This document shows positions 1-10,225 of a stretch of 64,000 nt of DNA, piece by piece. The notes beneath the pieces were generated by a model that worked only from the letters and a program-made list of their open reading frames with translations, was not told where the DNA came from and did no database searches. Numbering within the stretch: position 1 is the stretch's first letter; every line of letters begins with the position of its first letter. The translations under genes and the position numbers were made by a program. Source of the stretch: Coriobacteriia bacterium (GTDB lineage Bacteria; Actinomycetota; Coriobacteriia; Anaerosomatales; Anaerosomataceae); NCBI GenBank assembly GCA_030652115.1, contig JAUSBK010000008.1, positions 62,001 to 126,000 of the forward strand, given 5' to 3'.

Positions 1-2
1 CA

Positions 3-794
3 CGGACGCCCGAGTCGGTCGATGGCCGCCGCATCGCCGATGTGGCCGAGCAGCTTGCCCACCTCGATCGCGCGGAGTGGCTCACCGACGAGGGGCGTGC
101 TCTCTACGGCTCGCTGCCGGCCGTCCCCTTCGACAAGGCGGCGCTGGAAGTCTCGGCGAACGTCGCGGTGGTGCCGACCGATCTCGACTGGTCCGATGTG
201 GGCTCGCTGCTGTCAATCGCGCAGCTTGGCGATGCGGACGCGCGAGGCAACGTGCTCGTTGGCAGGGCATATGACGTCGATTCACGCGGGACGATCGTCT
301 ACTCTCCCGACCGCCTGGTCGCCACGCTCGGGCTTGAGGACGCGGTGGTGGTGGATACGGCCGACGCGACGCTGGTAGTGGCAAAGGACCGCGTGCAGGA
401 CGTTCGCCTGATCGTCGACATGCTCAAGAAGGTGGGCGCCGAGGAGGTCAGCACGTCGCGGTCCTCGCTACGGCCGTGGGGGAGCTGGACGCTGCTGATG
501 AGGGGCGATGGCTTCCAGATCAAGTCGATCGATGTCTTGGCGGGCAAGCGGCTGTCCGTGCAGAGCCACGAGCGCCGCTCGGAGCATTGGATCGTCATCG
601 CGGGCGAGGCGCGCGTGCTTCGCGGCGAGGAGGAGGTCGTGCTGCACGCGAACGAGTCGGTCTACCTGCCCGCAGGAATCGTGCATCGCCTCGAGAATCC
701 CGGTTCGGCTCCGCTCAAGGTCATCGAGGTAGCGGTGGGCGAGTACCTCGGCGAGGACGACATCATCAGGTACTCCGACGACTACGGGCGCTAA
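3..794 (+). CDS. manC: Mannose-1-phosphate guanylyltransferase / mannose-6-phosphate isomerase, 3' part
   Basis: The frame is open from the window edge, so the N-terminal nucleotidyltransferase core with its GTP-binding loop lies upstream. What remains (263 residues) is the end of the GDP-mannose pyrophosphorylase domain (DWSDVGSLLSIAQ, then a left-handed beta-helix-like stretch) followed by a type II phosphomannose isomerase cupin (RPWGSWTLL near the middle, EHWIVIAGEARV, and the metal-site-like PAGIVHRLENP). This order is typical of bifunctional ManC. It makes GDP-mannose from mannose-1-phosphate in the cytoplasm, the substrate of the GDP-mannose dehydratases just downstream, so the context agrees. 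The family assignment is firm. Whether the isomerase half is active cannot be judged without the missing part. Confidence 0.9.
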   Translation, partial: RTPESVDGRRIADVAEQLAHLDRAEWLTDEGRALYGSLPAVPFDKAALEVSANVAVVPTDLDWSDVGSLLSIAQLGDADARGNVLVGRAYDVDSRGTIVYSPDRLVATLGLEDAVVVDTADATLVVAKDRVQDVRLIVDMLKKVGAEEVSTSRSSLRPWGSWTLLMRGDGFQIKSIDVLAGKRLSVQSHERRSEHWIVIAGEARVLRGEEEVVLHANESVYLPAGIVHRLENPGSAPLKVIEVAVGEYLGEDDIIRYSDDYGR

Positions 795-824
795 CTGCCG
801 TGCTCCGGAACGGGGAGTCAGCCA

Positions 825-2237
825 GTGCGTGATCTGAGCCGGATAGCCGTCATCGATCACGTGAGCCATGGCGGCGTGAGCCGTTTTCTGCTGGCGCTCA
901 TCACGCACATGGCGGCGATGCATCCCGAACTCACGCTCGTGTACTACGTGTCGCAGACCAACATCGAGCGCGACGATCTCGAATCGAAGCTCGCCCCGAT
1001 TCCGAACGTGACGCTTCGTTCGATTCCGTCTCCCATCCAGCCTCCGCAGGAGCCAGGGCTGCCACAGCCCGGGCGCGAGTCTCTCTGGAAGGCCACCGCG
1101 GCGGTTCTGAAGGCGGTGCCGCCGCTTCACAAGGTGCTGCTGGGCATGCTCGTATTCGTGAAGAACCTGAAGACGCCACCTCCTCCTGCGTGGTGGGAGT
1201 ACCGCATGCCGGATGACGTCGTGGCCGAGCTGGGCGAGTTCGATGTGGCCTACTTCGGCTGGCCGTACTACACCGAGCCGGTAAGCTTTCCGACCGCGAC
1301 GGTGGCCACCTTCCACGACTTCCACTACAAACACTTTCCGGAGTCCTACAGTACTGGCCAGCTGCGCATTCTCGACGCGGATACCACCGAGTGGCTCCGC
1401 CGCTGCCGCACGGCGGTGACCTCGACGCACTTCATCCACGACGAGCTTCTGGGGTACTTCCCGCAGGTCTCCGTGCCGGTCGAGATCGTGTACCTCGCCT
1501 CGTACGGATTCCACCATCCGGTGGAGGGCGCCGTCGAGGAGGCTGTCGAACGGTTCGGCATCAAGCGTCCGTTCGCGCTCTACAGCGGAGGCTGCAGCGG
1601 CCACAAGAACGTGGCCCGGATCCTCGAGGCCGTTGGCATCCTGAAGCAGCAGGGAGCGCCGGTTCACCTCGTCATCAGCGGAGCCGGCACCGATGCCATA
1701 GGCCTCACCGCAACGGAGCCGACCATGGACTCCGTCCGCGTGATGAACGAAGCCATCGAGCGCTACGGCCTGGTGCGGGGGGAGGACTACCACCCGCTCG
1801 GTTACGTGAGCAACGCGGATGTGGACGCGCTTACGGCAGGCGCCGACCTTGTGGTATCGGCCTCGATGTACGAGGCGGGCTGTGGCCCCGCGATGGACGC
1901 CTGGCTGGCCGGCGTGCCCGTGGCGTTCTCGAACATCCCGCCCTTCATCGAGCAGACGGAGCGATTCGGCGTTCAGGCCTGGATCTTCGACCCGCTCGAT
2001 TCGGCGGATATCGCGGACAAGATGCGCGCGGGCATCCACGAGACGGCACGCTCGGCCGAGATGGTGGCCGCCTCGCTCCATGCGTTCGAGCGGTACGGGT
2101 GGGACGACGTGGCGCGTGAGTACTACCGGATCTTCGCAGAGGCGGCCGAGGCGGGGCCGACCGAGCGTATGCTGACACCAGCGCCGTCGCGCCGCAGGTT
2201 CTGGTTCCGGCGGACGCTGCGGGGATGGATGGCCTGA
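825..2237 (+). CDS. GT4-type glycosyltransferase
   Basis: A 470-residue cytosolic glycosyltransferase of the GT-B fold. The N-terminal half begins with IDHVSHGGVSRFLLALI, the usual acceptor-domain opening of GT4 enzymes. The C-terminal half has the nucleotide-sugar part: ALYSGGCSGHKN, then a donor-site segment ending in SMYEAGCGPAMDAWLAG. That segment corresponds to the EX7E motif but keeps only the first Glu, with Asp at the second position. The GTG start at 825 follows a GGGGAG ribosome-binding site at 811-816. It sits between manC and gmd, so a mannose- or deoxyhexose-derived donor is plausible, but donor and acceptor cannot be read from sequence. Long antisense frames overlap it but look like GC-rich shadows. 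Confidence 0.8.
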   Translation: MRDLSRIAVIDHVSHGGVSRFLLALITHMAAMHPELTLVYYVSQTNIERDDLESKLAPIPNVTLRSIPSPIQPPQEPGLPQPGRESLWKATAAVLKAVPPLHKVLLGMLVFVKNLKTPPPPAWWEYRMPDDVVAELGEFDVAYFGWPYYTEPVSFPTATVATFHDFHYKHFPESYSTGQLRILDADTTEWLRRCRTAVTSTHFIHDELLGYFPQVSVPVEIVYLASYGFHHPVEGAVEEAVERFGIKRPFALYSGGCSGHKNVARILEAVGILKQQGAPVHLVISGAGTDAIGLTATEPTMDSVRVMNEAIERYGLVRGEDYHPLGYVSNADVDALTAGADLVVSASMYEAGCGPAMDAWLAGVPVAFSNIPPFIEQTERFGVQAWIFDPLDSADIADKMRAGIHETARSAEMVAASLHAFERYGWDDVAREYYRIFAEAAEAGPTERMLTPAPSRRRFWFRRTLRGWMA

Positions 2238-2280
2238 CGTGGTACGAGAGAACGCGAGGTGCAGGCACGGGGGGCGGTGA

Positions 2281-3345
<1,065 letters not shown>

Positions 3346-3352
3346 GGCAACG

Positions 3353-4339
3353 ATGCCGAAGCGGGCGCTCATCACCGGCGTCGCCGGGCAGGACGGCTCA
3401 TATCTGGCCGAGCTGCTGCTCGACCGGGGCTACGAGGTCTACGGCATCGTGGGGCCCGTGCCCGGTGACCTGCTCGACGCTGCGATCGAGAAGGGCGGCG
3501 AGCGCCTGCACCTGCTCGACGGCGATCTCACCGACATGGAGTCTCTCCTTGCCTGCGTGAACACGGCCCGGCCCGACGAAGTCTACAACCTCGCGGCGAT
3601 GTCTTTCGTCGGCGCATCGTGGGAGCAGGCGCTCAAGACCACGGACATCAACGCTGTGGGCGTGTTGCGTCTTCTCGAGGCGCTTCGTCACGAGGCCCCC
3701 GGCGCACGCTTCATGCAGGCGGCCTCTGGCGAGGTCTTCGGGCGCGCGGAGGGCGGCCGGGCACAGGACGAGTCCACGCCGCTTCATCCGCGCTCGCCCT
3801 ACGGCGTGTCCAAGGCCTACGCGCACTTCATCACGCTCAACTACCGTGAGTCCCACGGCATGTTCTGCTCCAACGCGGTGCTGTTCAATCACGAGTCGCC
3901 GCGTCGCGGCGTGAACTTCGTGACACGCAAGATCACCGACGGTGCCGCGCGCATCTCGCTCGGGCTGGCAGACGAACTGCTCATGGGAAATCTCGACTCG
4001 CGCAGGGACTGGGGATTCGCCGGGGACTATGTGGATGCGATGTGGCGGATCCTCCAGCACGAGGAGCCGGACGACTTCGTCGTTGCCACGGGCGAGGCGC
4101 ACTCGGTGCGGCAGTTCTGCGAGGTTGCATTCGCCCGCGTGGGGCTTGACTACCGCGAGTACGTGAAGTGCGACGAGCGCTTCCTGCGCCCCGCAGATGT
4201 CGACGTGCTCCTCGGTGATGCCACTAAGGCCCGCGAGAGGCTCGGGTGGGAGCCGAAGGTGAGCTTCTGCGACCTCGTCGAGATGATGGTGGACGCCGAT
4301 CTCGCGCGCCTGAAGGCCACCGAGGCCGCCGACGCCTAG
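3353..4339 (+). CDS. GDP-mannose 4,6-dehydratase paralogue (SDR family)
   Basis: A second GMD-like protein of exactly the same length (328 residues) as its upstream neighbour. The Rossmann loop [15 protein letters not shown] and the NHESPRRG signature are shared, and Tyr150-Lys154 are kept. The catalytic Thr is replaced by Ser125 in AASGEVFG, with Glu127 retained; Ser at this place is chemically acceptable. The segment after the first beta-alpha-beta unit (IVGPVPGDLLD) lacks the Arg-rich NADP-binding [12 protein letters not shown] found in the first copy, which hints at different cofactor or substrate use. It could be a second dehydratase, or a GDP-4-keto-6-deoxymannose reductase of the GMD-like Rmd type. 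No other Rmd or fucose synthase candidate is visible in this window. Its stop overlaps the stop of the convergent gene. Confidence 0.75.
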   Translation: MPKRALITGVAGQDGSYLAELLLDRGYEVYGIVGPVPGDLLDAAIEKGGERLHLLDGDLTDMESLLACVNTARPDEVYNLAAMSFVGASWEQALKTTDINAVGVLRLLEALRHEAPGARFMQAASGEVFGRAEGGRAQDESTPLHPRSPYGVSKAYAHFITLNYRESHGMFCSNAVLFNHESPRRGVNFVTRKITDGAARISLGLADELLMGNLDSRRDWGFAGDYVDAMWRILQHEEPDDFVVATGEAHSVRQFCEVAFARVGLDYREYVKCDERFLRPADVDVLLGDATKARERLGWEPKVSFCDLVEMMVDADLARLKATEAADA

Positions 4340-5634
4340 CGCGCGGGCTTCCTGAGACCGAGCGCACGCAGCACCTTCCCGCCCAGACGTCTCACGTTGC
4401 GGTAGTTGCTGCCTCGCGCGATCCGGCGCAGGGCGCGCCTCTTGGCCGCATGTCTCGTCCACAGCGGTGACTCCGGCGCCATGGCCGACCGAAGGACCTC
4501 GATGATCTCACCACGCTCATAGGTCGTCCGCAGATCGGCCATGTCCTGACGGGCGCGCTCGCCCATCGCTTGGCGCAACGCCGGGTCCTCGGCCAGCCGC
4601 ACCATATGCTTCGCGGCATCGTCCTCGCTGGGATTCGCCCAGAACACGTCGTGTCCCACGATCGAGGCGTGGTATGACGGGTGCTCGGAGACCACCGGTA
4701 TGAACTCGTAGTCCACTGCGCACGAGTTCTCATCGGTCATGAAGTCCATGTTGCCTGACCAGCCTGTAGCAATGACCGGCTTGCCGAACGACATCGCCTC
4801 CATGAGGCTCAGCCCCAGGCCTTCACTTCGATGGAGCGACACGAGAACGTCGCACGACGCGTAGAGACAGAGCACGTCTCTGTACGCGAGCGTCTCGTGG
4901 ATGAGCACGATACGGTGGTCGGTCGCAGCCAGCTTCTCCAGGTCGGAGAGCTGACGTGCGAACAGCTCGCGGGCGTCGGAGCCGGAGTTGATCTTGAGCA
5001 CGAGACACACGTCCGGACGGGTTGGGAATGCCGTGAGGAACGCGCGAACAGCGGCCTCCGGATTCTTGCGGCTGATGTCGCTTGACGCGTCGAAGCTCGA
5101 GACGAAGGCGAGCGCCTCGGCGGGAACGCCCCACCGCGCTCTGTCGGGCTCGACATCGTCCGGTACGAACGCGGCCTGCTGGTAGTAGACGCACATCGCC
5201 TCGGGCAGTGCGGCGTTGACAGCGTCTTCGACGAAACGGGTGGGTGCGAGCACGATGTCCATCGCGTGGAGAGCCGGCAGCCAGGCTTCTGGGAGCTGGG
5301 GCAGCTCCCAGAAGGGAACGCACGCGCTCACCCGGTCCTTCCGGCTCCAGGACGGGTTCATCCAGAGCTGCTCCGCGAGTTGGGGCGGGTTCATGTGGAA
5401 TAGGTTCAGCGGGTGCGGCGTGGGGTCGGCGTGATCGTGAGCAAGCGGCTGGTACGTCGTGTCGTGACCCTGCCGGTCTCCGCCGGGGTCGACGTCGGCC
5501 AGCGCCAGGGGTACGTCCCGCTTGTTCAGTAGCGTGATGGTGTTGCGTGTGGCGATGCCGAGCCCGAAACTGCCCGTTACGTAGCCGATGATGTTGATGC
5601 CGAATTGGGCATTCGCCAGGTGGTGAGAGCGCAT
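4336..5634 (-). CDS. GT4-type glycosyltransferase
   Basis: The only long minus-strand gene in the polysaccharide locus (432 residues). It opens with FGINIIGYVTGSFGLGIATR, a common start for group 1 glycosyltransferases. The donor-binding half contains LHRSEGLGLSLMEAMSFGKPVIAT, with a typical EX7E arrangement. Start: the ATG whose complement ends at 5634, with AAAGGA about 11 bases upstream; longer readings of this frame run into the divergent neighbour's promoter region and have no family similarity. The C terminus is rich in Arg and Lys and may touch the membrane surface. It is divergent from the GT2 gene at 5773 and convergent with the gmd paralogue, with which it shares a CTAG stop. Substrate unknown. 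Confidence 0.82.
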   Translation of the reverse strand: MRSHHLANAQFGINIIGYVTGSFGLGIATRNTITLLNKRDVPLALADVDPGGDRQGHDTTYQPLAHDHADPTPHPLNLFHMNPPQLAEQLWMNPSWSRKDRVSACVPFWELPQLPEAWLPALHAMDIVLAPTRFVEDAVNAALPEAMCVYYQQAAFVPDDVEPDRARWGVPAEALAFVSSFDASSDISRKNPEAAVRAFLTAFPTRPDVCLVLKINSGSDARELFARQLSDLEKLAATDHRIVLIHETLAYRDVLCLYASCDVLVSLHRSEGLGLSLMEAMSFGKPVIATGWSGNMDFMTDENSCAVDYEFIPVVSEHPSYHASIVGHDVFWANPSEDDAAKHMVRLAEDPALRQAMGERARQDMADLRTTYERGEIIEVLRSAMAPESPLWTRHAAKRRALRRIARGSNYRNVRRLGGKVLRALGLRKPAR

Positions 5635-5684
5635 GTGCGCCGTGGTCCTTTCTTGAGACAGCGGTGTCACCGTTCGGATTCTGG

Positions 5685-5690
5685 CATAAT
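5685..5690 (+). promoter_or_regulatory. Possible -10 box in divergent intergenic region
   Basis: CATAAT lies in the 138 bp between the divergent glycosyltransferase genes, about 83 bp before the plus-strand start. No convincing -35 box was found at the right distance. It is a weak call based on one hexamer in otherwise GC-rich DNA. Confidence 0.3.
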
Positions 5691-5772
5691 CGCATCGCTG
5701 GATGACAGCCTCGGAGTGTTTTCGGGGCGCTCCCGTCACCCGGTGTCCGCCAAGGCCGCCACGAGTCAGAAG

Positions 5773-6744
5773 ATGCGCAGGACCGTGAATCAGCCCGGAC
5801 TCCTCTCGATCCTCATCGTCACTTACGATGCCGAGCGCGTGCTGCCCGGCTGTCTCGACTCGCTCATGGCCGAGCCTCCGTCGTGTGAGCACGAGGTCGT
5901 GTGCGTGGACAACGGCTCCACCGACGGCACGTGCGCTCTCGTGCGCGAGCGTTACCCATGGGTGTGCCTCGTGGAGAGCGACCGCAACCTCGGCTTTGCG
6001 GGCGGCAACCTGCTGGCGGCGGAGCACGCGCGCGGCGATGTGCTGTTGCTGCTCAATCCGGACACCATCGTGCTGTCCGGCGCGCTGGATGCGCTCACGG
6101 GGGCGCTTCTCGCCGATGACGCTCGCGCGATCGCCGGCGCGTGTCTGCTGGGCGCTGATGGCGCTCCCGTGACGTCGTGGGGCGACTTCCCGACGGTGGG
6201 CTGGGCGATCGCGAACACCGCGCCGTGGGGTGGGGCCGGCATGCGAGTTCGCTCGCGTGTGCGCATGGACGGTAGCTGCGCTGAACTCACGGGGGTGACC
6301 CCGGTCGACTGGGTCTCGGGGGCCGCGCTCGCCATTCGGCGTGAGACGTGGAATGGTTTCGGCGGGATGGACGCCGGCTACTTCCTGTACTACGAGGAGA
6401 CCGACCTGTGCTTCCGTGTGCGCGCGGCGGACAAGGACGTCGTGGTCGTGCCCGATGCACGGATCGTGCACCTCGAGGGCGCTTCGGTGGGCACGCAGAC
6501 CGTGCGCCAGTACGTGTGGTCAACGCGGAGCCTCATCCGGTTCCTCCGGCGCAACCGCGGTTCACTCGCAGGTGCGGTGGTGAAGCACTGGGTAGGGGAT
6601 GTGAACATGCTCCTGTGGCTGGTGGCGGCCATCGCCGGGCCGTTCAGCCCCCGTCTGCGCGAACGACGCGAGCGGTACGCTGCACTGATGCGCGTGGGAC
6701 TCGGCATGCGCACGGCCTACGACCCGCCGGAGGTGCGGCCGTGA
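5773..6744 (+). CDS. GT2 family glycosyltransferase (rhamnosyltransferase-like)
   Basis: A 323-residue GT-A fold enzyme. SILIVTYDAE opens the domain, VDNGSTDGT is the nucleotide-binding region and LLLLNPDTIV carries the DxD-equivalent. The stretch WVSGAALAIRRE and the YEETDLCFRVR motif match the WbbL/rhamnosyltransferase branch, where the Glu-Asp pair forms the catalytic base region. A hydrophobic segment near the C terminus (LLWLVAAIAGPF) suggests membrane association. The start is placed at ATG 5773; GTG 5785 is also possible, and the frame upstream has no family similarity. The downstream rml genes supply dTDP-rhamnose, which would suit a rhamnosyltransferase. It overlaps the next gene by 4 bp (GTGA), so the two are translationally coupled. 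Confidence 0.85.
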   Translation: MRRTVNQPGLLSILIVTYDAERVLPGCLDSLMAEPPSCEHEVVCVDNGSTDGTCALVRERYPWVCLVESDRNLGFAGGNLLAAEHARGDVLLLLNPDTIVLSGALDALTGALLADDARAIAGACLLGADGAPVTSWGDFPTVGWAIANTAPWGGAGMRVRSRVRMDGSCAELTGVTPVDWVSGAALAIRRETWNGFGGMDAGYFLYYEETDLCFRVRAADKDVVVVPDARIVHLEGASVGTQTVRQYVWSTRSLIRFLRRNRGSLAGAVVKHWVGDVNMLLWLVAAIAGPFSPRLRERRERYAALMRVGLGMRTAYDPPEVRP

Positions 6745-7700
6745 GCGATGCGACGACCACGCTTTCAGGGGTGCCCGCGGTCTCGATCGTGACCGCGGCG
6801 TACAACGCGGCATCGACCCTCGCCGAGACCGTCTCGTCGGTGTTTGCGCAGACGCGCCCCGACTGGGAACTCGTGATCGTGGACGACGGCTCTACCGACG
6901 CGACACGCCAGATCGCAGCGGGGTTCGCCGCCGAAGACCCGCGCGTGCGGGTGGTGTCGCAGGCGAACGCGGGCACGGCCGCGGCGCGCAACGCCGGCGT
7001 GCGGGAGGCACGAGCCGAGTGGCTGTGCATGCTCGATGCCGACGACTTGCTCATGCCGACGTTCCTCGAGCGCATGATCGCCTTCCGGGAGGAGCATCCG
7101 GGATACGATATCTACTCGCCGGTCACCACGATGCTCCTGCGCGACGGCAGGCGCGTCCCGCTCATGACCGGCCGTGACTGGGAGACGGTGCGCTCGGTTT
7201 CGATCGCCAAGCAGATGCGTGAGAGCAGCATCGCGCAGGTGAGCCTGGTGCGCCGTGAGGTCCTCGACCGCGTGGGAGGCTACCGGAGCGTCTACTCGGA
7301 GGACTACGACCTCTGGCTGCGTGCGCTCATCCTCGGCGCGCGGCAGCTGCAGGTGCCCGAGGCGTTGTGGGTGTACCGCCGCCAGGAGGGCAGCAAGACC
7401 ACGGCTCTCGTGCGCGAGGCCGAAAGCATCCTGGAAGTCCTCACCGATGCACGCGCGATGCCGGAGCTCTCGCCCGAGGACCGGGCTGCATGCGACGATG
7501 CGATCGTGTTTGCCGAGTCGCGCATCGGCAGGCGGAACCTCGAGGAGGCGCTGTTGCGCGGCGAGTACGCGGGCGCCCGTGCGGCGTATGTGCGCCACCG
7601 CCGGGCGTTCCCGGGAGCGGGCAAGTACGCCCTCGGCTTTGCGCTCATGATGCTGAGCCCGCGCCTGTACGCACGGATCAAGGCCGGGCGCATGGTGTAG
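6741..7700 (+). CDS. GT2 family glycosyltransferase
   Basis: A 319-residue GT-A enzyme that starts at GTG 6741 inside the stop of the previous gene, with GGAGG at 6729-6733. SIVTAAYNAASTLAETVSSV and VDDGSTDAT are the donor-binding elements, and MLDADDLLMP holds the metal-binding DxD. EDYDLWLRAL is the acceptor-side motif common in this family. The C-terminal 80 residues look helical and end in a short hydrophobic stretch. It presumably adds one sugar to the growing lipid-linked repeat unit on the cytosolic side of the membrane. Donor and linkage cannot be assigned. Confidence 0.85.
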   Translation: MSDATTTLSGVPAVSIVTAAYNAASTLAETVSSVFAQTRPDWELVIVDDGSTDATRQIAAGFAAEDPRVRVVSQANAGTAAARNAGVREARAEWLCMLDADDLLMPTFLERMIAFREEHPGYDIYSPVTTMLLRDGRRVPLMTGRDWETVRSVSIAKQMRESSIAQVSLVRREVLDRVGGYRSVYSEDYDLWLRALILGARQLQVPEALWVYRRQEGSKTTALVREAESILEVLTDARAMPELSPEDRAACDDAIVFAESRIGRRNLEEALLRGEYAGARAAYVRHRRAFPGAGKYALGFALMMLSPRLYARIKAGRMV

Positions 7701-7815
7701 CGCGCCTGCGCGCGACACCGAGCCGTTGACCGTGTCCTGTCCCTTCGGCGCGCCTCACTGCTACCATGATGAGGCTCGCGCCGCGACGCGCGCGGGCATC
7801 CGGATGGGGAGATCG

Positions 7816-8901
7816 ATGAATCTGCTGGTCACCGGTGGGTGTGGCTTCATAGGCACGAACCTCGTGCGGCACGCTCTGCTCGAGGGTGGGCACGCGGTCA
7901 CCAACGTCGACTTGCTCACGTACGCGGGCAACCGCCACTCGCTCTCCGATCTCGAGGGCTCGGCGGGCTATGAGCTTGTCGTGGCCGACATCTGCGATGC
8001 CGACGCGATGCGTGAGGTCTTTGCGCGCGTCCGCCCTGACGCCGTGCTGCACCTTGCTGCCGAATCGCACGTGGACCGTTCGATCGATGGCCCGGACGCA
8101 TTCGTGCGCACCAACGTCGTTGGGACGTCCACGCTTCTGCAGGTGGCACTCGAGCACTGGCGCTCGCTCGAGCCCGTGGAGGCAGCGGCGTTCCGCTTCA
8201 TCCACGTCTCGACCGACGAGGTGTACGGCAGCCTCGGCGCAAACGATGCGCCCTTCACCGAGGACACCAAGTACGACCCGCACTCACCGTACGCGGCGAG
8301 CAAGGCGGCCTCGGACCACCTCGCGCGTGCCTGGCACGACACGTACGGGCTGCCGGTCATCGTCACCAACTGCTCGAACAACTACGGGCCGTACCAGTTC
8401 CCCGAGAAGCTCATCCCGGTGATCGTCTTGAAGGCGCTCGCCGGGGAGCCGATCCCCGTCTACGGCGCAGGCGACAACGTACGCGACTGGCTGTACGTGG
8501 AGGACCACGTCCGCGCGCTCTTGCGCGTGCTCAAGGAGGGCGCACCGGGCCGGACGTACAACATCGGCGGCAACAACGAGATGCGCAACATCGATGTCGT
8601 GCGCCGCGTGTGTGCGCTGCTGGATGAGATCGCTCCCGCCGAAGACGGCCGGCCATACGGCACGCTCATCACCTTCGTCACGGACCGGCCGGGCCACGAC
8701 AAGCGCTACGCCATCGATGCTACGCGCATCACCGCCGAACTCGGCTGGACGCCGACCGCGGATGCCGAAGGCGCGCTCGGCGCCACGGTCCGCTGGTACG
8801 TGGAGCACCGCGACTGGTGGGAGCGTATCCTTCGGGGGGAGTACCGCCTGGAGCGCATCGGTCTCGGCACCGCTGGCGCAGACAGCGAGGAGGGCTCGTG
8901 A
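7816..8901 (+). CDS. rmlB: dTDP-glucose 4,6-dehydratase
   Basis: Second enzyme of dTDP-L-rhamnose synthesis, giving dTDP-4-keto-6-deoxyglucose. The protein (361 residues) starts with [16 protein letters not shown], the NAD-binding loop. [22 protein letters not shown] (catalytic Thr-Asp-Glu) and [12 protein letters not shown] (Tyr and Lys) are all as expected, and [14 protein letters not shown] is the RmlB signature. Start ATG 7816 follows GGGGAGA at 7806-7811. A TACCAT hexamer about 50 bp upstream could be the -10 box of an rml operon promoter. The stop overlaps the rmlA start by 4 bp. The gene order rmlB-A-C-D is complete here. Confidence 0.96.
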   Translation: MNLLVTGGCGFIGTNLVRHALLEGGHAVTNVDLLTYAGNRHSLSDLEGSAGYELVVADICDADAMREVFARVRPDAVLHLAAESHVDRSIDGPDAFVRTNVVGTSTLLQVALEHWRSLEPVEAAAFRFIHVSTDEVYGSLGANDAPFTEDTKYDPHSPYAASKAASDHLARAWHDTYGLPVIVTNCSNNYGPYQFPEKLIPVIVLKALAGEPIPVYGAGDNVRDWLYVEDHVRALLRVLKEGAPGRTYNIGGNNEMRNIDVVRRVCALLDEIAPAEDGRPYGTLITFVTDRPGHDKRYAIDATRITAELGWTPTADAEGALGATVRWYVEHRDWWERILRGEYRLERIGLGTAGADSEEGS

Positions 8902-9758
8902 AAGGCATCGTCCTGGCAGGGGGCGCCGGCACGCGACTCCATCCGGTCACCCTCGGCACGTCCAAACAGCTGCTGCCCGTCTACGACAAGCCGATGATCT
9001 ACTACCCGCTCTCGGTGCTGCTGCTCGCCGGCATCCGCGAGATACTGGTGATCACCACGCCGACCGACCAGCCCGCGTTCCAGCGGCTGCTGGGCGATGG
9101 TTCGCAGTGGGGCGTGAGCATCAGCTTTGCGGTGCAGCCCGCTCCCGAGGGGCTCGCACAGGCATTCATCATCGGCGAGGAGTTCCTCGACGGCAGTCCT
9201 GCCTGCCTCGTGCTGGGCGACAACATCTTCTACGGCACGGGAATGGTCGAGATGCTGCAGGGCGCCCGCGAGGATGCAGAGCGTGGAGGGGCGGTCGTCT
9301 TCGGCTACAAGGTGCGCGATCCGGAGCGGTACGGTGTGGTTGAGTTCGACGACGCGGGCACCGCGCTGTCCATCGAGGAGAAGCCGGCCGAGCCACGCTC
9401 GTCGTTCGCGGTCACGGGGCTCTACTTCTACGATTCGCGCGTCTGTGAGATGGCCCGGAAGGTGATGCCGTCGGCCCGGGGCGAGCTTGAGATAACGACG
9501 CTCAACAACCTGTATCTTGCCGACGGCAGCCTCCATGTACGTGTGATGAGCCGCGGCATGGCATGGCTCGACACCGGCACGCCCGACTCGCTCATGGAAG
9601 CCGGCGCGTTCGTGCAGACGATCGAGAAGCGCCAGGGCCAGAAGGTGGCGTGCCTCGAGGAGGTCGCCTACCACATGGGCTACATCGATCGCGACGCCCT
9701 GCGTGCGGCCGCGGCGAAGGCCACGGCCGACTACTACCAGTACCTGCTCGATCTGTAG
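8898..9758 (+). CDS. rmlA: Glucose-1-phosphate thymidylyltransferase
   Basis: First enzyme of the dTDP-rhamnose pathway: glucose-1-phosphate plus dTTP to dTDP-glucose. The 286-residue length is normal for Rml[17 protein letters not shown] is the nucleotide-binding signature, followed by [26 protein letters not shown] holds the metal-binding Asp. [14 protein letters not shown] and [13 protein letters not shown] are typical core motifs. The GTG start at 8898 overlaps the rmlB stop, indicating translational coupling. In this family dTDP-rhamnose usually gives feedback inhibition; the sequence itself shows no regulatory site. Confidence 0.96.
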   Translation: MKGIVLAGGAGTRLHPVTLGTSKQLLPVYDKPMIYYPLSVLLLAGIREILVITTPTDQPAFQRLLGDGSQWGVSISFAVQPAPEGLAQAFIIGEEFLDGSPACLVLGDNIFYGTGMVEMLQGAREDAERGGAVVFGYKVRDPERYGVVEFDDAGTALSIEEKPAEPRSSFAVTGLYFYDSRVCEMARKVMPSARGELEITTLNNLYLADGSLHVRVMSRGMAWLDTGTPDSLMEAGAFVQTIEKRQGQKVACLEEVAYHMGYIDRDALRAAAAKATADYYQYLLDL

Positions 9759-9769
9759 AAGGAGCCACC

Positions 9770-10225
9770 ATGATCGATGGAGTGAAGGTCAAGGACCTGA
9801 AGGTCGTTCCGGATGAGCGCGGTCTGCTCATGGAGATGTGGCGCAGCGACGACCCGGACTTCCAGAAGTTCGGGCAGTGCTACGTGACGATGGTCTACCC
9901 GGGTGTCGTGAAGGCCTGGCACTACCATGAAAAGCAGACCGACCACTTCGTGTGCGTCGGCGGCATGGCGAAGGTCGTGTTGCACGACCGCCGCGACGGC
10001 TCACCGACTTTCGGCGAGACGAACGAGTTCATCATCGGCTGGCAGCGCCAGCGGATGGTGATCATCCCCAAGGGCGTCTACCACGGGTTCACCCCCGTGG
10101 GCACGGAGCCGGCGATGATCGTCAACGTTCCCACCGAGCTGTACGCCTACGACGACCCGGACGAGTACCGCAGGCCGTTCGACGACCCGGAGATCGGCTA
10201 CGACTGGAGCGTGAAGAGCGGGTGA
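9770..10225 (+). CDS. rmlC: dTDP-4-dehydrorhamnose 3,5-epimerase (short form)
   Basis: A single-domain cupin of 151 residues, shorter than classical RmlC (about 180). It starts at ATG 9770 after GAAGGAG. KAWHYHEKQTDHF contains the active-site His region, and PKGVYHGFTPVG the second half of the cupin barrel. Position between rmlA and rmlD gives the role: epimerisation of dTDP-4-keto-6-deoxyglucose at C3 and C5. Because it belongs to the shorter RmlC-like branch, single epimerisation or an isomerase activity cannot be excluded by sequence alone, but the complete rmlBACD context argues for the normal function. Confidence 0.88.
   Translation: MIDGVKVKDLKVVPDERGLLMEMWRSDDPDFQKFGQCYVTMVYPGVVKAWHYHEKQTDHFVCVGGMAKVVLHDRRDGSPTFGETNEFIIGWQRQRMVIIPKGVYHGFTPVGTEPAMIVNVPTELYAYDDPDEYRRPFDDPEIGYDWSVKSG

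Noticed and set aside
5635-6471. N-terminal extension of the minus-strand glycosyltransferase
   Set aside because: The extension has no family similarity and overlaps the divergent GT2 gene; a ribosome-binding site precedes the ATG at 5634.
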